NCBI GenBank assembly: GCA_903916165.1
Contig: CAIWVR010000645.1
Coordinates: forward strand, 1-25,554
Source of the DNA: an uncultured Hyphomicrobiales bacterium
Lineage (GTDB): Bacteria; Pseudomonadota; Alphaproteobacteria; Rhizobiales; Beijerinckiaceae
DNA: 25,554 nucleotides
Direction of reading: 5' to 3'
Made by a program: the position numbers and the translations under genes. The number at the start of each line of letters is the position of its first letter. The first letter of the stretch is position 1. This document shows positions 9,373-18,229 of this stretch, one piece after another. The notes beneath the pieces are model-generated. The model was not told the origin of the DNA. It saw nothing but the letters and a program-made list of their open reading frames with translations, and ran no database searches.

Positions 9373-9915
9373 TCAATCGAGCATTTTCCGGCCGCTGGGC
9401 GTGTCGGCCTCGAACGTGTTGAGCACCATGGCGACCATGACGTAGAATCCGGCCAGCGAGACCAGCTCGACCAGCGTCGTCACACCAAAAAACGCGACGG
9501 CCCTCTGGTAGGACAGCGGAGACAGCGTTTGAGTCTCGGACAATTCGCACGCGATGTCATGAACCATGCGCTCGTCGTCTCGCGCAAAGACTGGCGTGGT
9601 GCGGGTGCGGATCGCGTCGACGACATCCTGCGTCAGGCCATTCTCGAGGCCGCGCTTTTCGTGCACGGCCCAGGCAAATTGCGCGCTCGCCTTGCGTGCC
9701 ATCACGAGGATCGCCAGTTCCACGAGCCGCGCCGGCAGGGATGATTTCTTCTGAAACCAGTCCTGGGTCTGCAAGGCCAGCGAGCCGAGCACCGGGCTGT
9801 TGAGCCAGATCTCGAACGGGCCACGGACCTGGCCGCGCACGCGCATGATGTCGTCATGCATGCGCTTCTGCTCATCGCTCAACGCGTCCTTGTCGATTGC
9901 GGGCAATCGCGACAT
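9373..9915 (-). CDS. Carboxymuconolactone decarboxylase/AhpD-like family protein
   Basis: The 180-residue protein shows the family core ELAILVMARKASAQFAWAVH (66-85), with His85 in the place of the conserved histidine of PcaC-like proteins. There is no CxxC, so it is not an AhpD-type peroxidase. PcaC decarboxylates 4-carboxymuconolactone in the branch fed by protocatechuate dioxygenase, but many paralogues of about this length have unrelated or unknown roles in aromatic degradation. The open frame extends to 10233 without homology; the ATG at 9915 follows AAAGGGGGGAG. It is first in a two-gene operon with Bug 2 and divergent from the flavin monooxygenase. A pcaC function is possible but not shown. 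Confidence 0.8.
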   Translation of the reverse strand: MSRLPAIDKDALSDEQKRMHDDIMRVRGQVRGPFEIWLNSPVLGSLALQTQDWFQKKSSLPARLVELAILVMARKASAQFAWAVHEKRGLENGLTQDVVDAIRTRTTPVFARDDERMVHDIACELSETQTLSPLSYQRAVAFFGVTTLVELVSLAGFYVMVAMVLNTFEADTPSGRKMLD

Positions 9916-9970
9916 ATGTCTCCCCCCTTTATTGTGTTCTTGCGTGGAATATTGAGCGCGTGATGCGCTT

Positions 9971-9998
9971 TTGACAAGCGGGGCCAAGCGACTGTCAA
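9971..9998. promoter_or_regulatory. TTGACA-N16-TGTCAA inverted repeat in a divergent gap
   Basis: TTGACA (9971-9976) and TGTCAA (9993-9998) form a dyad 56-83 bp before the minus-strand gene start at 9915. The minus-strand hexamer could be a -35 box, but no good -10 was found at the right distance. It may be an operator for the divergent pair; evidence is symmetry only. Confidence 0.25.
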
Positions 9999-10034
9999 AG
10001 TGGCCCAGCTGCAAGCCACCTCGCAAAAATTGCA

Positions 10035-10064
10035 TTGGCCAAACAGCTGCATCTACCATAGAAT
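10035..10064 (+). promoter_or_regulatory. Weak candidate sigma-70 promoter for the long plus-strand operon
   Basis: TTGGCC (10035-10040), an 18-nt spacer and TAGAAT (10059-10064) lie about 100 bp before the flavin monooxygenase start. The spacing is acceptable but the -35 is a poor match. This is the only likely promoter seen for the genes up to 19264. Confidence 0.3.
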
Positions 10065-10162
10065 CATATTGGTCACTTTCGGTGCCAAGCAGGATCGAAA
10101 GACCACGAAACATCGCGGGCCGACACAAGGCCCGCAAGACAAGAAGAAAAGCCGGGGACGTC

Positions 10163-11203
10163 ATGGAAGTAGGTCTTTTCGACCATATCGGTCGCGCGAA
10201 CACCAATCTCGCCCAACTGTTCGATGATCGCATCGCCTTCTACAAGGCGGCCGATGACATGGGTTTCTATTGCATGCATCTGGCCGAGCATCATTGCTCG
10301 CCAGTCAACATGGCCCCTTCGCCGTCTGTCTTCCTGGCCGCGCTGGCGCGTGAAACGAAATCCATCCGGCTTGGACCGCTCTGCTATCTCCTCACGCTTT
10401 ACACGCCGCTTCGTCTGCTCGAAGAAATCTGCATGCTCGACCATCTCAGCCATGGACGGCTCGAAATCGGCGTCGGCCGTGGCGTCTCGCCCTTCGAGCT
10501 TGGCTACCACAATATCGACCACTCGAAGTCGCGCGACATGTTCATGGACGCCTATCAATGCATCCGCAAGGGCATGGTGTCAGACGAGCTGACCTATGAC
10601 GGCGAATTTTATCATTACAAGGATGCGCCGATCGAGCTGCACACATACCAGCCTTCCCCCGCCTTCTGGTATGGCTCCTCCAACACGGTCGGCTCCACAT
10701 TCGCGGGCGAGCACGGCATGCACTTCACCGCAAACGGCCCCACCGATTTCGCCAGGAAGAACATTGACGCCTACAAGGAGGCGCTGGCCAAACGCGGTGC
10801 CCCGGAGATCGTGAAGCCAGAATTTTCCGGTGGTGCCGCCATCGGCGCCCTGCGCCAGATCTATGTGGCGGAGACGGATGCGGAAGCCCTCGCCATTGCC
10901 GGGCCTGCCGCGATGAAACATCATGAAGAGATCAACTGGCTGCGCAACAAGCATGGCGTCAATGAGCTGACCGCGCGCCTGAACGTGCCGCGCGCGCATG
11001 ATCTTGACGGCATGATGAAAGAAGGCACCGTCATTGCAGGGTCTCCCTCGACGGTTCTTGCTGAAATCCAGCGCCAGACCGAGATTTTGGGGACCAACTA
11101 CATTCTCGGCTATATGATGTTTGGCAATCTCACGCTCGATCAGGCCATGCGGTCACTGACCTTGTTCAAGGCCGAAGTGATGCCGACCATCAAGGCGATG
11201 TAA
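10163..11203 (+). CDS. Luciferase-like (LLM class) flavin-dependent monooxygenase
   Basis: The 346-residue protein is a bacterial-luciferase-type TIM barrel that uses reduced flavin and oxygen to hydroxylate or cleave a small substrate. Landmarks are MEVGLFDHIG at the start, DMGFYCMHLAEHHCSP (about 30-45), TKSIRLGPLCYLLTLYTPLRLLEEICML, and HGRLEIGVGRGVSPFELGYH (about 95-115). The residues upstream of 10163 in the same open frame lack homology and cross the promoter region; the ATG at 10163 is the natural start. No flavin reductase gene is adjacent, so reduced flavin must come from elsewhere. It is first in a seven-gene operon with Bug proteins, a hydrolase and HyuAB. The substrate is unknown. 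Confidence 0.88.
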   Translation: MEVGLFDHIGRANTNLAQLFDDRIAFYKAADDMGFYCMHLAEHHCSPVNMAPSPSVFLAALARETKSIRLGPLCYLLTLYTPLRLLEEICMLDHLSHGRLEIGVGRGVSPFELGYHNIDHSKSRDMFMDAYQCIRKGMVSDELTYDGEFYHYKDAPIELHTYQPSPAFWYGSSNTVGSTFAGEHGMHFTANGPTDFARKNIDAYKEALAKRGAPEIVKPEFSGGAAIGALRQIYVAETDAEALAIAGPAAMKHHEEINWLRNKHGVNELTARLNVPRAHDLDGMMKEGTVIAGSPSTVLAEIQRQTEILGTNYILGYMMFGNLTLDQAMRSLTLFKAEVMPTIKAM

Positions 11204-11263
11204 CCAACCGGATCGTCAAAAAGAGACGCGCAGCAAGCGCTCCTGTAACCTCGGGGAAACGAA

Positions 11264-12343
11264 ATGGGCAAATTTTCAAAGCTCCTTCTATCATCGCTTG
11301 CTGCCGTCAGCCTGTCGGGGGTAGCCCATGCGCAATATTTCAAGGACAAGACCATCACCATGGTGGTCAATTATGCGGCCGGCGGCAATGTCGACATCGA
11401 AGGTCGGATTTTTGAGCGTCATCTGGGCCGCCATCTCGTCGGCAACCCGACCATCATCGTCAATAATGTGCCTGGCGCCGGTGGCCTGACCGCGATCAAC
11501 CAGCTGGGCGTGGGCGTGGGCGTGAAAGACCCCTCGACGACTCTGGGATTTGTCACCTTCAACCCAATGGCCGTGCTCATCGAAGATCCCGCACTGCGCG
11601 TCAAAATCGAGAATTTCGCCATGCTCGGGGGGCTGGGTGCCTATTATGTCACCTATGCCCGCAAGGACGCACTGCCCGGCGCGCAAAGGCCGCAGGATAT
11701 TGCGCAGGCCACGAGCATTCAGGCCGCCGGCTATGCGCGCTCATCCGTGCATGACGTGCGCCTGCGCCTGATGCTCGACCTGATGGGCCCGCGCTATCAG
11801 GTCATCACCGGCTTTCAATCCATAGGCGCGGTGAATCTGGCTATTGCGCAAAACGAAATCAATTTCATGCTGACCACCTTGCCCGGATATGAGACGCAGG
11901 TCGTGCCCAATCTCATCGACAAGGGCATCGCCATCCCGCTGTGGCAGATTGGCTTGCGACGCCCGGACGGTACGCTGGGCGGGAATGAGAAGGTCGGGCG
12001 CAGCGGCGTCCGCTTCTTCGAGGATGTGTATTTCGATGCCTTCGGGAAAGTGCCAAGCGGTCCCAAATATCAGGCGCTGCAGATCATCAATGAAATGATG
12101 GCGCAACTCGCGCGCGCCATTGTCATGCCGCCGGGGGCCCGGCCGGAAGCCACGCAGGAATTGCGGCAAGCCATCAAGGCGCTCGGCAGCGATGACGTGT
12201 TTCTCGCCGACTACAGGCGCATCATCAAGGAAGATCCCATCCTGACCAGCGGCGATGAGGCGCAAAACCTCGTCAGGCGCATTGCGGCCGAGACCGGCCC
12301 GGACGTGAAAGCCGCGCTGAGGAATGCCGTCGGCACCGACTGA
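11264..12343 (+). CDS. Bug/TctC-family periplasmic substrate-binding protein (Bug 3)
   Basis: The 359-residue protein has a signal peptide ending AHA before Gln24, then the ligand loop NYAAGGNVDIEGRIFERHLGRHL (Asp at the usual site). VNNVPGAGGLTAINQLGVG and QVITGFQSIGAVNLAIAQNEI complete the pattern. The region after the first loop is unusual, with a GVGVGVKDPSTTLG turn longer than in the other Bug proteins here. It has no cysteines at the paired positions. The gene lies 60 bp after the flavin monooxygenase and 41 bp before the hydrolase, on the same strand. No membrane partner is present. The ligand is unknown. Confidence 0.86.
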   Translation: MGKFSKLLLSSLAAVSLSGVAHAQYFKDKTITMVVNYAAGGNVDIEGRIFERHLGRHLVGNPTIIVNNVPGAGGLTAINQLGVGVGVKDPSTTLGFVTFNPMAVLIEDPALRVKIENFAMLGGLGAYYVTYARKDALPGAQRPQDIAQATSIQAAGYARSSVHDVRLRLMLDLMGPRYQVITGFQSIGAVNLAIAQNEINFMLTTLPGYETQVVPNLIDKGIAIPLWQIGLRRPDGTLGGNEKVGRSGVRFFEDVYFDAFGKVPSGPKYQALQIINEMMAQLARAIVMPPGARPEATQELRQAIKALGSDDVFLADYRRIIKEDPILTSGDEAQNLVRRIAAETGPDVKAALRNAVGTD

Positions 12344-12384
12344 CGCCCGCGCATTCAGCGGCTTCTGAATTGAAAGAGACACGC

Positions 12385-13257
12385 ATGGACTTTCTGCCTC
12401 AACATGTTCGCACGGCGATTCAGGAGATGGGCGCCGGCGCACAGCCTGACATCAACAAGGCGACAAAAGCCCTGTTCGCGCCCCTGCTCGAAGGCGGGCA
12501 AGGGATCACCGAGACCCAGGATATCGCCTATGGCGACCACGCCCGACAGCGCATGGATGTCTATTCATCGCCAGGCATTAAAGGCGCTCCCGTCGTCATC
12601 TACATTCCCGGCGGCGGATTCACGGGTGGCGACAAGCGACAGGATGCGAATTTTTTTGGCAATGTCGGGCGTTTCTTCGCGCGCCGCGGCGTCGTGGCCG
12701 TGACCGGAAACTACCGACTGGCACCCGAGTTCACCTGGCCCAGTGCCGCGCAGGATGTCGCGTGCATCATGGCCTGGGTAAAAGAGCATATCGCGGAATT
12801 TGGCGGCGATGCCGAACGCATCGTCCTCTTCGGCCATTCCGCCGGGGCCTCGCATGCCGCATCCTGTCTCTTCGATCCTGAGCTGCGCGGAGACCTGCAG
12901 GTTCGCGGTGCCATGTTGTCGAGTGGGCTCTACGTCCTGCGCACCAGCGAGATGCGTCCCAATGTGGCGCAATATTTCGGCTCGGACGAAACCACCTTCG
13001 CGCGTCGCTCCGCCGTGTCGCATGTCGCGGGCACGACCATCCCGGTCCTGCTCACCGTCGCGGAATATGATCCTGTGCCGCTGGCGACGCCGACTTTCGA
13101 TCTTGCGATTGCGCTCACCCGCCGCGACGGACATCCGCCAAAACTGCTGCGGCTTGACGATCATAATCATTATTCCTGCATCAGCAGTCTCGGGACGAGC
13201 GACACGCGATATTCATCGGCGCTTCTGGCCTTTGTCGAGGATGTCACGAAAGGCTGA
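12385..13257 (+). CDS. Alpha/beta hydrolase (HSL/BD-FAE-like esterase)
   Basis: The 290-residue protein has the nucleophile elbow GHSAG (Ser152), preceded by RIVLFG, with Asp229 (VAEYDP) and His260/His262 (DDHNHYS) as the likely acid and base. The oxyanion-hole motif, normally HGGG, reads IPGGGFTGGDK at 74-84. The ATG at 12385 follows AAAGAGA; a TTG five codons earlier is less likely. Esterases of this group cleave carboxylic esters or, as kynurenine formamidase relatives, N-formyl groups. Within this operon, hydrolysis of a lactone, ester or amide made by the flavin monooxygenase is plausible. It lacks a signal peptide and is probably cytoplasmic. Confidence 0.85.
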   Translation: MDFLPQHVRTAIQEMGAGAQPDINKATKALFAPLLEGGQGITETQDIAYGDHARQRMDVYSSPGIKGAPVVIYIPGGGFTGGDKRQDANFFGNVGRFFARRGVVAVTGNYRLAPEFTWPSAAQDVACIMAWVKEHIAEFGGDAERIVLFGHSAGASHAASCLFDPELRGDLQVRGAMLSSGLYVLRTSEMRPNVAQYFGSDETTFARRSAVSHVAGTTIPVLLTVAEYDPVPLATPTFDLAIALTRRDGHPPKLLRLDDHNHYSCISSLGTSDTRYSSALLAFVEDVTKG

Positions 13258-13364
13258 CCTTGCCTGGCGACACAAGATAAGGGCTCGGTTTACAGGGCTG
13301 ACGGCGTCTCGTAAGATTTCAAAAAAGAGGCACGCCCGTGAAGGCGATGCCCTGAGGGGGGAGC

Positions 13365-15410
13365 ATGCGCTACGCGATAGCCGTCGACATCGGGGGCACT
13401 TTCACAGATCTCGTCGCCTACGATCATGATGCGCGGCAGGTGGTCTATTCCAAGAGCCCGACGACCTATGATAACTTTGCCGATGCCATTTTCCATTGCT
13501 TCGAGAAAGCTGCACTGACGCCCGCTGAAGCGCGTTTCCTGAATCACGGCACGACGCTTGTCATCAACGCCCTGCTCCAGCGCAAGGGCGCCCGCACCGC
13601 GCTTGTCACGACAAAGGGCTTTCGCGACATCCTCGAGATCGCGCGTGGCAACAGGCCAGACCCGTTCGATCTTCATTACAGCCGCAGCGAGCCGCTGATT
13701 CCGCGCGAATTGCGCTTCGAAGTGTCCGAGCGGATGGCCGCCGACGGGACCATCGTGACAGCGCTGGACACTGGCGAGCTGGAGAGACTCGCGCAAAGCC
13801 TCACGGAAGAAGGCATCGAATCCGTCGGCATCTTCTTCATGAATTCCTACGCCAATCCGGCGCATGAGGAAGCCGCTGCCAGGTACCTCCAGCAAGTCAT
13901 GCCGGGCGCCTATGTCACCCATTCCACCAGCCTGACGCGGCAATGGTATGAATATGAACGCACGTCCACAGTGGCGGCCAATGCCTATGTCGGCCCCGGC
14001 GTGGATGCCTACATCCGGCGTCTCGAAACAGATCTCGGCACCGGCGGCTTTGGCGGTCCGCTCCTGATGATGGGTTCGAACGGCGGCCTTCTCTCCGTTG
14101 AGCGGACCTGCGAGCAGCCCATCGCCCTCGTCGAATCCGGCCCGATCGGCGGCTGCATCGGCGCGGGTGCCTATGCCGAAGCGCTGGGCCTGAAAAACGT
14201 CATCGCCTTCGACATGGGCGGCACCACGGCGAAATGCGCACTCGTGGAAGAGGGCCGTTTTTCAGTGGAATCCACCTATTATGTCGGCGGCTACACCAAG
14301 GGCTTCCCGATCCAGTCGCCGGTGATCGACATTGTCGAAGTCGGTGCGGGCGGTGGTTCCATCGCCTGGGCGGATGCGCAAGGCCGGCTTCACGTGGGAC
14401 CGCAGAGCGCGGGCTCCACGCCCGGCCCGGTCTGCTACGGCCGCGGCGGCGACAAGCCGACCGTGACCGATGCCAATCTCGTCCTTGGACGCCTGAACCC
14501 CGATAATTTTCTCGGCGGCGATCTCACGCTCGATGTCGAGGGCGCACGTCAGGCCATTGGCGATCTGGGCGAGCGGCTTGGTTATCATGGCGCCGAGGGT
14601 CCGCTGCAGATGGCGGAAGGCATTCTGGCCATATCGACCGTCATCATGGGCGGCGCGATCAAGCAGGTGTCCGTCGAGCACGGGCTTGACCCGCGCGATT
14701 TTGCGCTCTTCTGCTACGGCGGTGGCGGGCCCCTGCACGGCGTGTCGCTGGCGCGTGAACTGTCGATTCCCCTGGTGATCATCCCGCCCGAGCCCGGCAA
14801 TTTTTCCGCCATCGGCATGCTGCTCGCCGATGCCCGCATCGACCGCTCCGAGACCTTTACGGGGCTGCTGGACGCAGAGACCATCGCGCGCTCGCGCACG
14901 GTGTTCGAAGCCATGGAAGCCGAGGCGCGTGAGGCGCTCGCCCGCGATTTTAACGCGCGGGACGTGCTGCTCGAACGCCATGCGGAAATGCGCTATCGCG
15001 GTCAGAGGCACAACATCAAGGTGCCCATCGGCCATGCGGGCGACGTCGCGTCCATCGCGGCGGCCTTTCACCGGGACTACAAGCGCCGCTACGGACATGC
15101 GGACGCGCAGGCCGCCATCGAGCTGCAAGCCTTGCATCTGGCGGCCTTTGCGCGCCAGCAACGCCCCGATCTCGCCTGCCTGCCCCGCCAGCCCGACCTC
15201 GAGAGCAAGGTGCAGGAACGGCGCGTGCATTTTGGCGGGCATGGGACGGTGACCGCCAGGATCTTCAGACGCGACGCCCTGCCAGAGGGCTTTTCCGACA
15301 CGGGGCCAGCGCTGATCGAGGAATATGGCTCGACGACGCTGGTGTGGCCGGGTGACCGGTTCGAAATCGGCACCCTGCGCGAGATCCGCATCCATCTGGC
15401 CGGACATTGA
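13365..15410 (+). CDS. Hydantoinase/oxoprolinase subunit A (HyuA family)
   Basis: The 681-residue protein is the ATP-binding half of the 5-oxoprolinase/N-methylhydantoinase/acetone carboxylase superfamily. The N-terminal phosphate loop is AIAVDIGGTFTDLVAYD (4-20), the central actin-like ATPase motif is IAFDMGGTTAKCALVE (near 285), and VGAGGGSIAW and SAGSTPGPVCYGRGGDKPTVTDANL are strongly conserved. The GAGGSI and cysteine-containing PGPVCYG segments line the active site in relatives. These enzymes spend ATP to open cyclic amides, or to carboxylate ketones. GAGGGGGGAG before the ATG fixes the start. hyuB follows after 10 bp. The length is typical. Hydantoinase, oxoprolinase and caprolactam-type activities cannot be separated from sequence alone. 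Confidence 0.92.
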   Translation: MRYAIAVDIGGTFTDLVAYDHDARQVVYSKSPTTYDNFADAIFHCFEKAALTPAEARFLNHGTTLVINALLQRKGARTALVTTKGFRDILEIARGNRPDPFDLHYSRSEPLIPRELRFEVSERMAADGTIVTALDTGELERLAQSLTEEGIESVGIFFMNSYANPAHEEAAARYLQQVMPGAYVTHSTSLTRQWYEYERTSTVAANAYVGPGVDAYIRRLETDLGTGGFGGPLLMMGSNGGLLSVERTCEQPIALVESGPIGGCIGAGAYAEALGLKNVIAFDMGGTTAKCALVEEGRFSVESTYYVGGYTKGFPIQSPVIDIVEVGAGGGSIAWADAQGRLHVGPQSAGSTPGPVCYGRGGDKPTVTDANLVLGRLNPDNFLGGDLTLDVEGARQAIGDLGERLGYHGAEGPLQMAEGILAISTVIMGGAIKQVSVEHGLDPRDFALFCYGGGGPLHGVSLARELSIPLVIIPPEPGNFSAIGMLLADARIDRSETFTGLLDAETIARSRTVFEAMEAEAREALARDFNARDVLLERHAEMRYRGQRHNIKVPIGHAGDVASIAAAFHRDYKRRYGHADAQAAIELQALHLAAFARQQRPDLACLPRQPDLESKVQERRVHFGGHGTVTARIFRRDALPEGFSDTGPALIEEYGSTTLVWPGDRFEIGTLREIRIHLAGH

Positions 15411-15420
15411 GGAGAGGGGC

Positions 15421-17136
15421 ATGACAGTGCAGACCGAAGCCGCCCTTCCCGTCGATCCCGTGACCCTCGAAGTCATCCGCTATGGGCTCGTGTCAATCAC
15501 CAACCAGATTGACGCCAACATCAAGCGCACCGCCTTCAGTCCCTATATCTACGAATATAATGATTTTGCCGTCGGCATCACCGGCCCCGGCGGGCAATTG
15601 CTCGCGCAGAACACTGGCGGCATGCCGCCCTTCGTCGCCGATTCGGTGGGCATGGCAGTGCGTGATGGCATCGCCATACTCGGCCTCGACCGCCTGCATC
15701 ACGGCGACGTCCTGCTGTGCAATCACGCGGCGGTGCAGGGACAGCATCTCAACAACACAGTCATGTACACGCCCATTTTCGTGGGCGAGGCCAAGGACCG
15801 GCTGATCGGCTTCTTCGCCATCAATGTCCACTGGATCGACATCGGCGGTTCGGTGCCGCGCTCGACCGACATTTTCATGGAAGGTTTGCAGCTGCGCTCG
15901 ATCAAGCTGTGGTCGAAGGGCGAGCCCAACGAGGATGTCTACCGCATCATCGAGAACAACACGCGCACGCCCGTCGAGTTGATGGGCGATATTTCCGCTC
16001 AGCTTGCCGGATGTTTTCTGGGGCGCGACCTCACCGCGCGCCTCGCCGAGCGCTATGGTGCCGACACGTTCGAACGCGCCATCGCACGCGTGCTCGACCA
16101 GTCAGAAGCCGTCGCCCGTGAGATGATCAGCACCATGCCGGACGGCATTTACACGGCCGAGGCCTTTCTCGACGATGACCGGACCAGCGACACGCCGGTG
16201 CCGATCCGCGTCAAGGTCATTGTGGACGGCGACGAGCTGACGGTCGATTTTTCCGACATGGCCGCCCAGGTGCGCGGTCCGATCAATTCCGGCTATTACG
16301 GCGGTGGCCAGACCATTGCGCGCGTGGCCTTCAAATATCTGATGGGCTCTGCGGAAATGGCCAATGAAGGCACGTTCCGGCCGATCAAGCTCATCCTGCC
16401 GCAGGGCAAGATCATCAGCGCCGACCCGACTGCGCCGATGGGCAATTATTCGACGCCCTTTCCGACCGTCATCGACGCCATCCTGAAGGCGCTGGAAAAG
16501 GCGTTGCCCACACGCGTCACCGGCGGACATTTCGGCACGCATTCGGGCGTCCGCTTCCATGGCCGGAGGCCCGACGGAACGGCGCTGGAGGCCCATGACA
16601 GCGGCCACGGCGGCTGGGGTGCCGGCGCGGATCACGACGGCTCAGGCCCCTATCGCACCATGGCGCATGGCGACACGCGCATCATTCCCACCGAATTGCA
16701 GGAGAGCGTCCTGCCTTTTCGCATCGAGGAATTCTCGCTCAACGCCGATTCCGGCGGTGCCGGACAATTCCGTGGCGGCCTCGGCTTCAGGAAGGTCTAC
16801 CGCATGCTGGAAAGCTGCCAGCTGCAGACCAATCTCGACCGCACGAAATGCCCGCCCTGGGGCGTGCAGGGCGGACATGCTGGCCGGCCCGGACGCTTCA
16901 CCCTGCAGCGCGCGGGCGAGGAGACTGCCGAGACGATCGGGCGCGAGCGCAGCCGGTTGCTGCAACCCGGCGACCTTTTCACCGCCGAGACCGGCGGCGG
17001 CGGCGGCTATGGCGATCCGGGCAAGCGGGATGTCGAGCGCATCCAGAAAGATCTCGACCGCGGTTATGTCACGCCCGCAGCAGCCCAGCGGGACTATGGC
17101 GTCAGCGTCGATGCCAAGGGACGTGTCGGAAAATAA
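15421..17136 (+). CDS. Hydantoinase/oxoprolinase subunit B (HyuB family)
   Basis: The 571-residue partner of HyuA starts at the ATG at 15421, preceded by GGAGAGG; the frame upstream overlaps hyuA. Typical segments are DPVTLEVIRYGLVSITNQID at the N-terminus, KRTAFSPYIYEYNDFAVGI, NDPAVQG-like NHAAVQGQHLNN, the HWIDIGG metal-binding motif (His and Asp coordinate the metal in relatives), PINSGYYGG and the C-terminal GGGGGYGDP motif. Subunit B carries the metal-dependent catalytic half of the complex. Bug 4 follows after 39 bp, so the intracellular hydrolase and two periplasmic binding proteins share one transcript. Confidence 0.92.
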   Translation: MTVQTEAALPVDPVTLEVIRYGLVSITNQIDANIKRTAFSPYIYEYNDFAVGITGPGGQLLAQNTGGMPPFVADSVGMAVRDGIAILGLDRLHHGDVLLCNHAAVQGQHLNNTVMYTPIFVGEAKDRLIGFFAINVHWIDIGGSVPRSTDIFMEGLQLRSIKLWSKGEPNEDVYRIIENNTRTPVELMGDISAQLAGCFLGRDLTARLAERYGADTFERAIARVLDQSEAVAREMISTMPDGIYTAEAFLDDDRTSDTPVPIRVKVIVDGDELTVDFSDMAAQVRGPINSGYYGGGQTIARVAFKYLMGSAEMANEGTFRPIKLILPQGKIISADPTAPMGNYSTPFPTVIDAILKALEKALPTRVTGGHFGTHSGVRFHGRRPDGTALEAHDSGHGGWGAGADHDGSGPYRTMAHGDTRIIPTELQESVLPFRIEEFSLNADSGGAGQFRGGLGFRKVYRMLESCQLQTNLDRTKCPPWGVQGGHAGRPGRFTLQRAGEETAETIGRERSRLLQPGDLFTAETGGGGGYGDPGKRDVERIQKDLDRGYVTPAAAQRDYGVSVDAKGRVGK

Positions 17137-17175
17137 GCGCGCCGCAAGTGCCGCATTCTTGGGGAGGAAAGGGTC

Positions 17176-18210
17176 ATGAAGCTGCGAACACATGCGATTC
17201 TGGCGGGACTGGGGGCCTTCGCCTGTTCGCCGGCTCTGGCCCAGAGCGTCGAGTCCTTCTATCGCGGCAATACGATCAACATTTACATCGGCACGGGCGA
17301 AAGTGCCGGTGCCGTCGGCGCCTATCCGCGCGCGCTGGCGCAGTTCCTGCCGAAACACATGCCCGGCAATCCCAATATCGTCATCCGCAACATGCCAGGC
17401 GCCGGCGGCGTCAAGGCTGCCAATTTCGTCTATGGGCTGGCACCACAGGATGGCACGGTCTGGGGCTTCATCACGCGCGGCTTCCTGCTCGCGCCGCTGC
17501 TCAAATATCATGGCGTCGAATTTGATCCGACCAAATTCAAATGGATCGGCAGCCCAGCAAGGACGGTGTCGATTGGCGCCGTATGGACCGCCAACACGCG
17601 CGTGCGCACGATCCAGGACGCGATGCAGACAGAGGTCGTTGTCGGCGCGACGAGTCCCGGACAGGACACGGGCGTGTTCCCCAAGGCCCTGAATCAGCTG
17701 ACCGGCACGCGATTCAAGATCGTCACCGGCTACAAGAGCGTCGGCGACGTCGATCTGGCGATGGAAAAAGGCGAGGTGCAGGGCAAGGTCGGCTTCACCT
17801 GGACATCCCTCAACAGCGGACGCTCGGCCACCTGGGTCCGCGACAAAACGGTGTCGATCCTCGTGCAGCTCGGCGTCGAGAAAGACCCGTCCATCCCCGC
17901 TGACGTGCCGCTCGCGCTCGACCTGACCCGGACGCCCGAAGACCGGCAATTGCTTGAGCTGCTCTGCGCGCCCTCGGCGACGGGATACCCGTCCTTCTTC
18001 GGACCCGGCGTGCCTCAGGCGCGTGTCGACGCCCTTCGCGCGGCCTACCGGGCGACGATGGCGGATCCGGAATTTGCCGAAGCGCTGAAACGCCAGTCTC
18101 TCGATCTCGATCCGATCCGGGGCGAGGACATTGAGGCCATTGTCGCACGCCTGTATGCGCAGCCGGCCTCGGTCGTCGAACGGGCGCGCGAGATGCTGCC
18201 GCCGTCGTGA
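17176..18210 (+). CDS. Bug/TctC-family periplasmic substrate-binding protein with altered ligand loop (Bug 4)
   Basis: The 344-residue protein has a signal peptide ending ALA before Gln23 and the family features VIRNMPGAGGVKAANFVYG, KIVTGYKSVGDVDLAMEKGE and a C-terminal RGEDIEAIVARLYAQP. The first ligand loop is unusual: GTGESAGAVGAYPRALAQFL has Gly48 where Bug 5 has Asp48, and one more residue, so the acid-contacting Asp of the usual GG-x-D motif is missing. It also lacks the paired cysteines. This suggests a different ligand or altered affinity. It lies between HyuB (39 bp) and Bug 5 (19 bp). It may have arisen by duplication, but the two neighbours differ widely. Confidence 0.86.
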   Translation: MKLRTHAILAGLGAFACSPALAQSVESFYRGNTINIYIGTGESAGAVGAYPRALAQFLPKHMPGNPNIVIRNMPGAGGVKAANFVYGLAPQDGTVWGFITRGFLLAPLLKYHGVEFDPTKFKWIGSPARTVSIGAVWTANTRVRTIQDAMQTEVVVGATSPGQDTGVFPKALNQLTGTRFKIVTGYKSVGDVDLAMEKGEVQGKVGFTWTSLNSGRSATWVRDKTVSILVQLGVEKDPSIPADVPLALDLTRTPEDRQLLELLCAPSATGYPSFFGPGVPQARVDALRAAYRATMADPEFAEALKRQSLDLDPIRGEDIEAIVARLYAQPASVVERAREMLPPS

Positions 18211-18229
18211 GACGGCCCCGGAGGTCCAG

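Noticed and set aside
9373..9915. Firm naming as pcaC
   Set aside because: The protein is longer than typical PcaC and far from pcaGH; the family contains many paralogues of unknown role.
9916..10233. N-terminal extension of the CMD-family protein
   Set aside because: It crosses the divergent gap and the monooxygenase start and has no family similarity.
14262..15476. 404-codon open frame on the minus strand
   Set aside because: Antisense to hyuA; composition of a shadow frame.
16642..17949. 435-codon open frame on the minus strand
   Set aside because: Antisense to hyuB and Bug 4; no recognisable domain and no plausible translation start.
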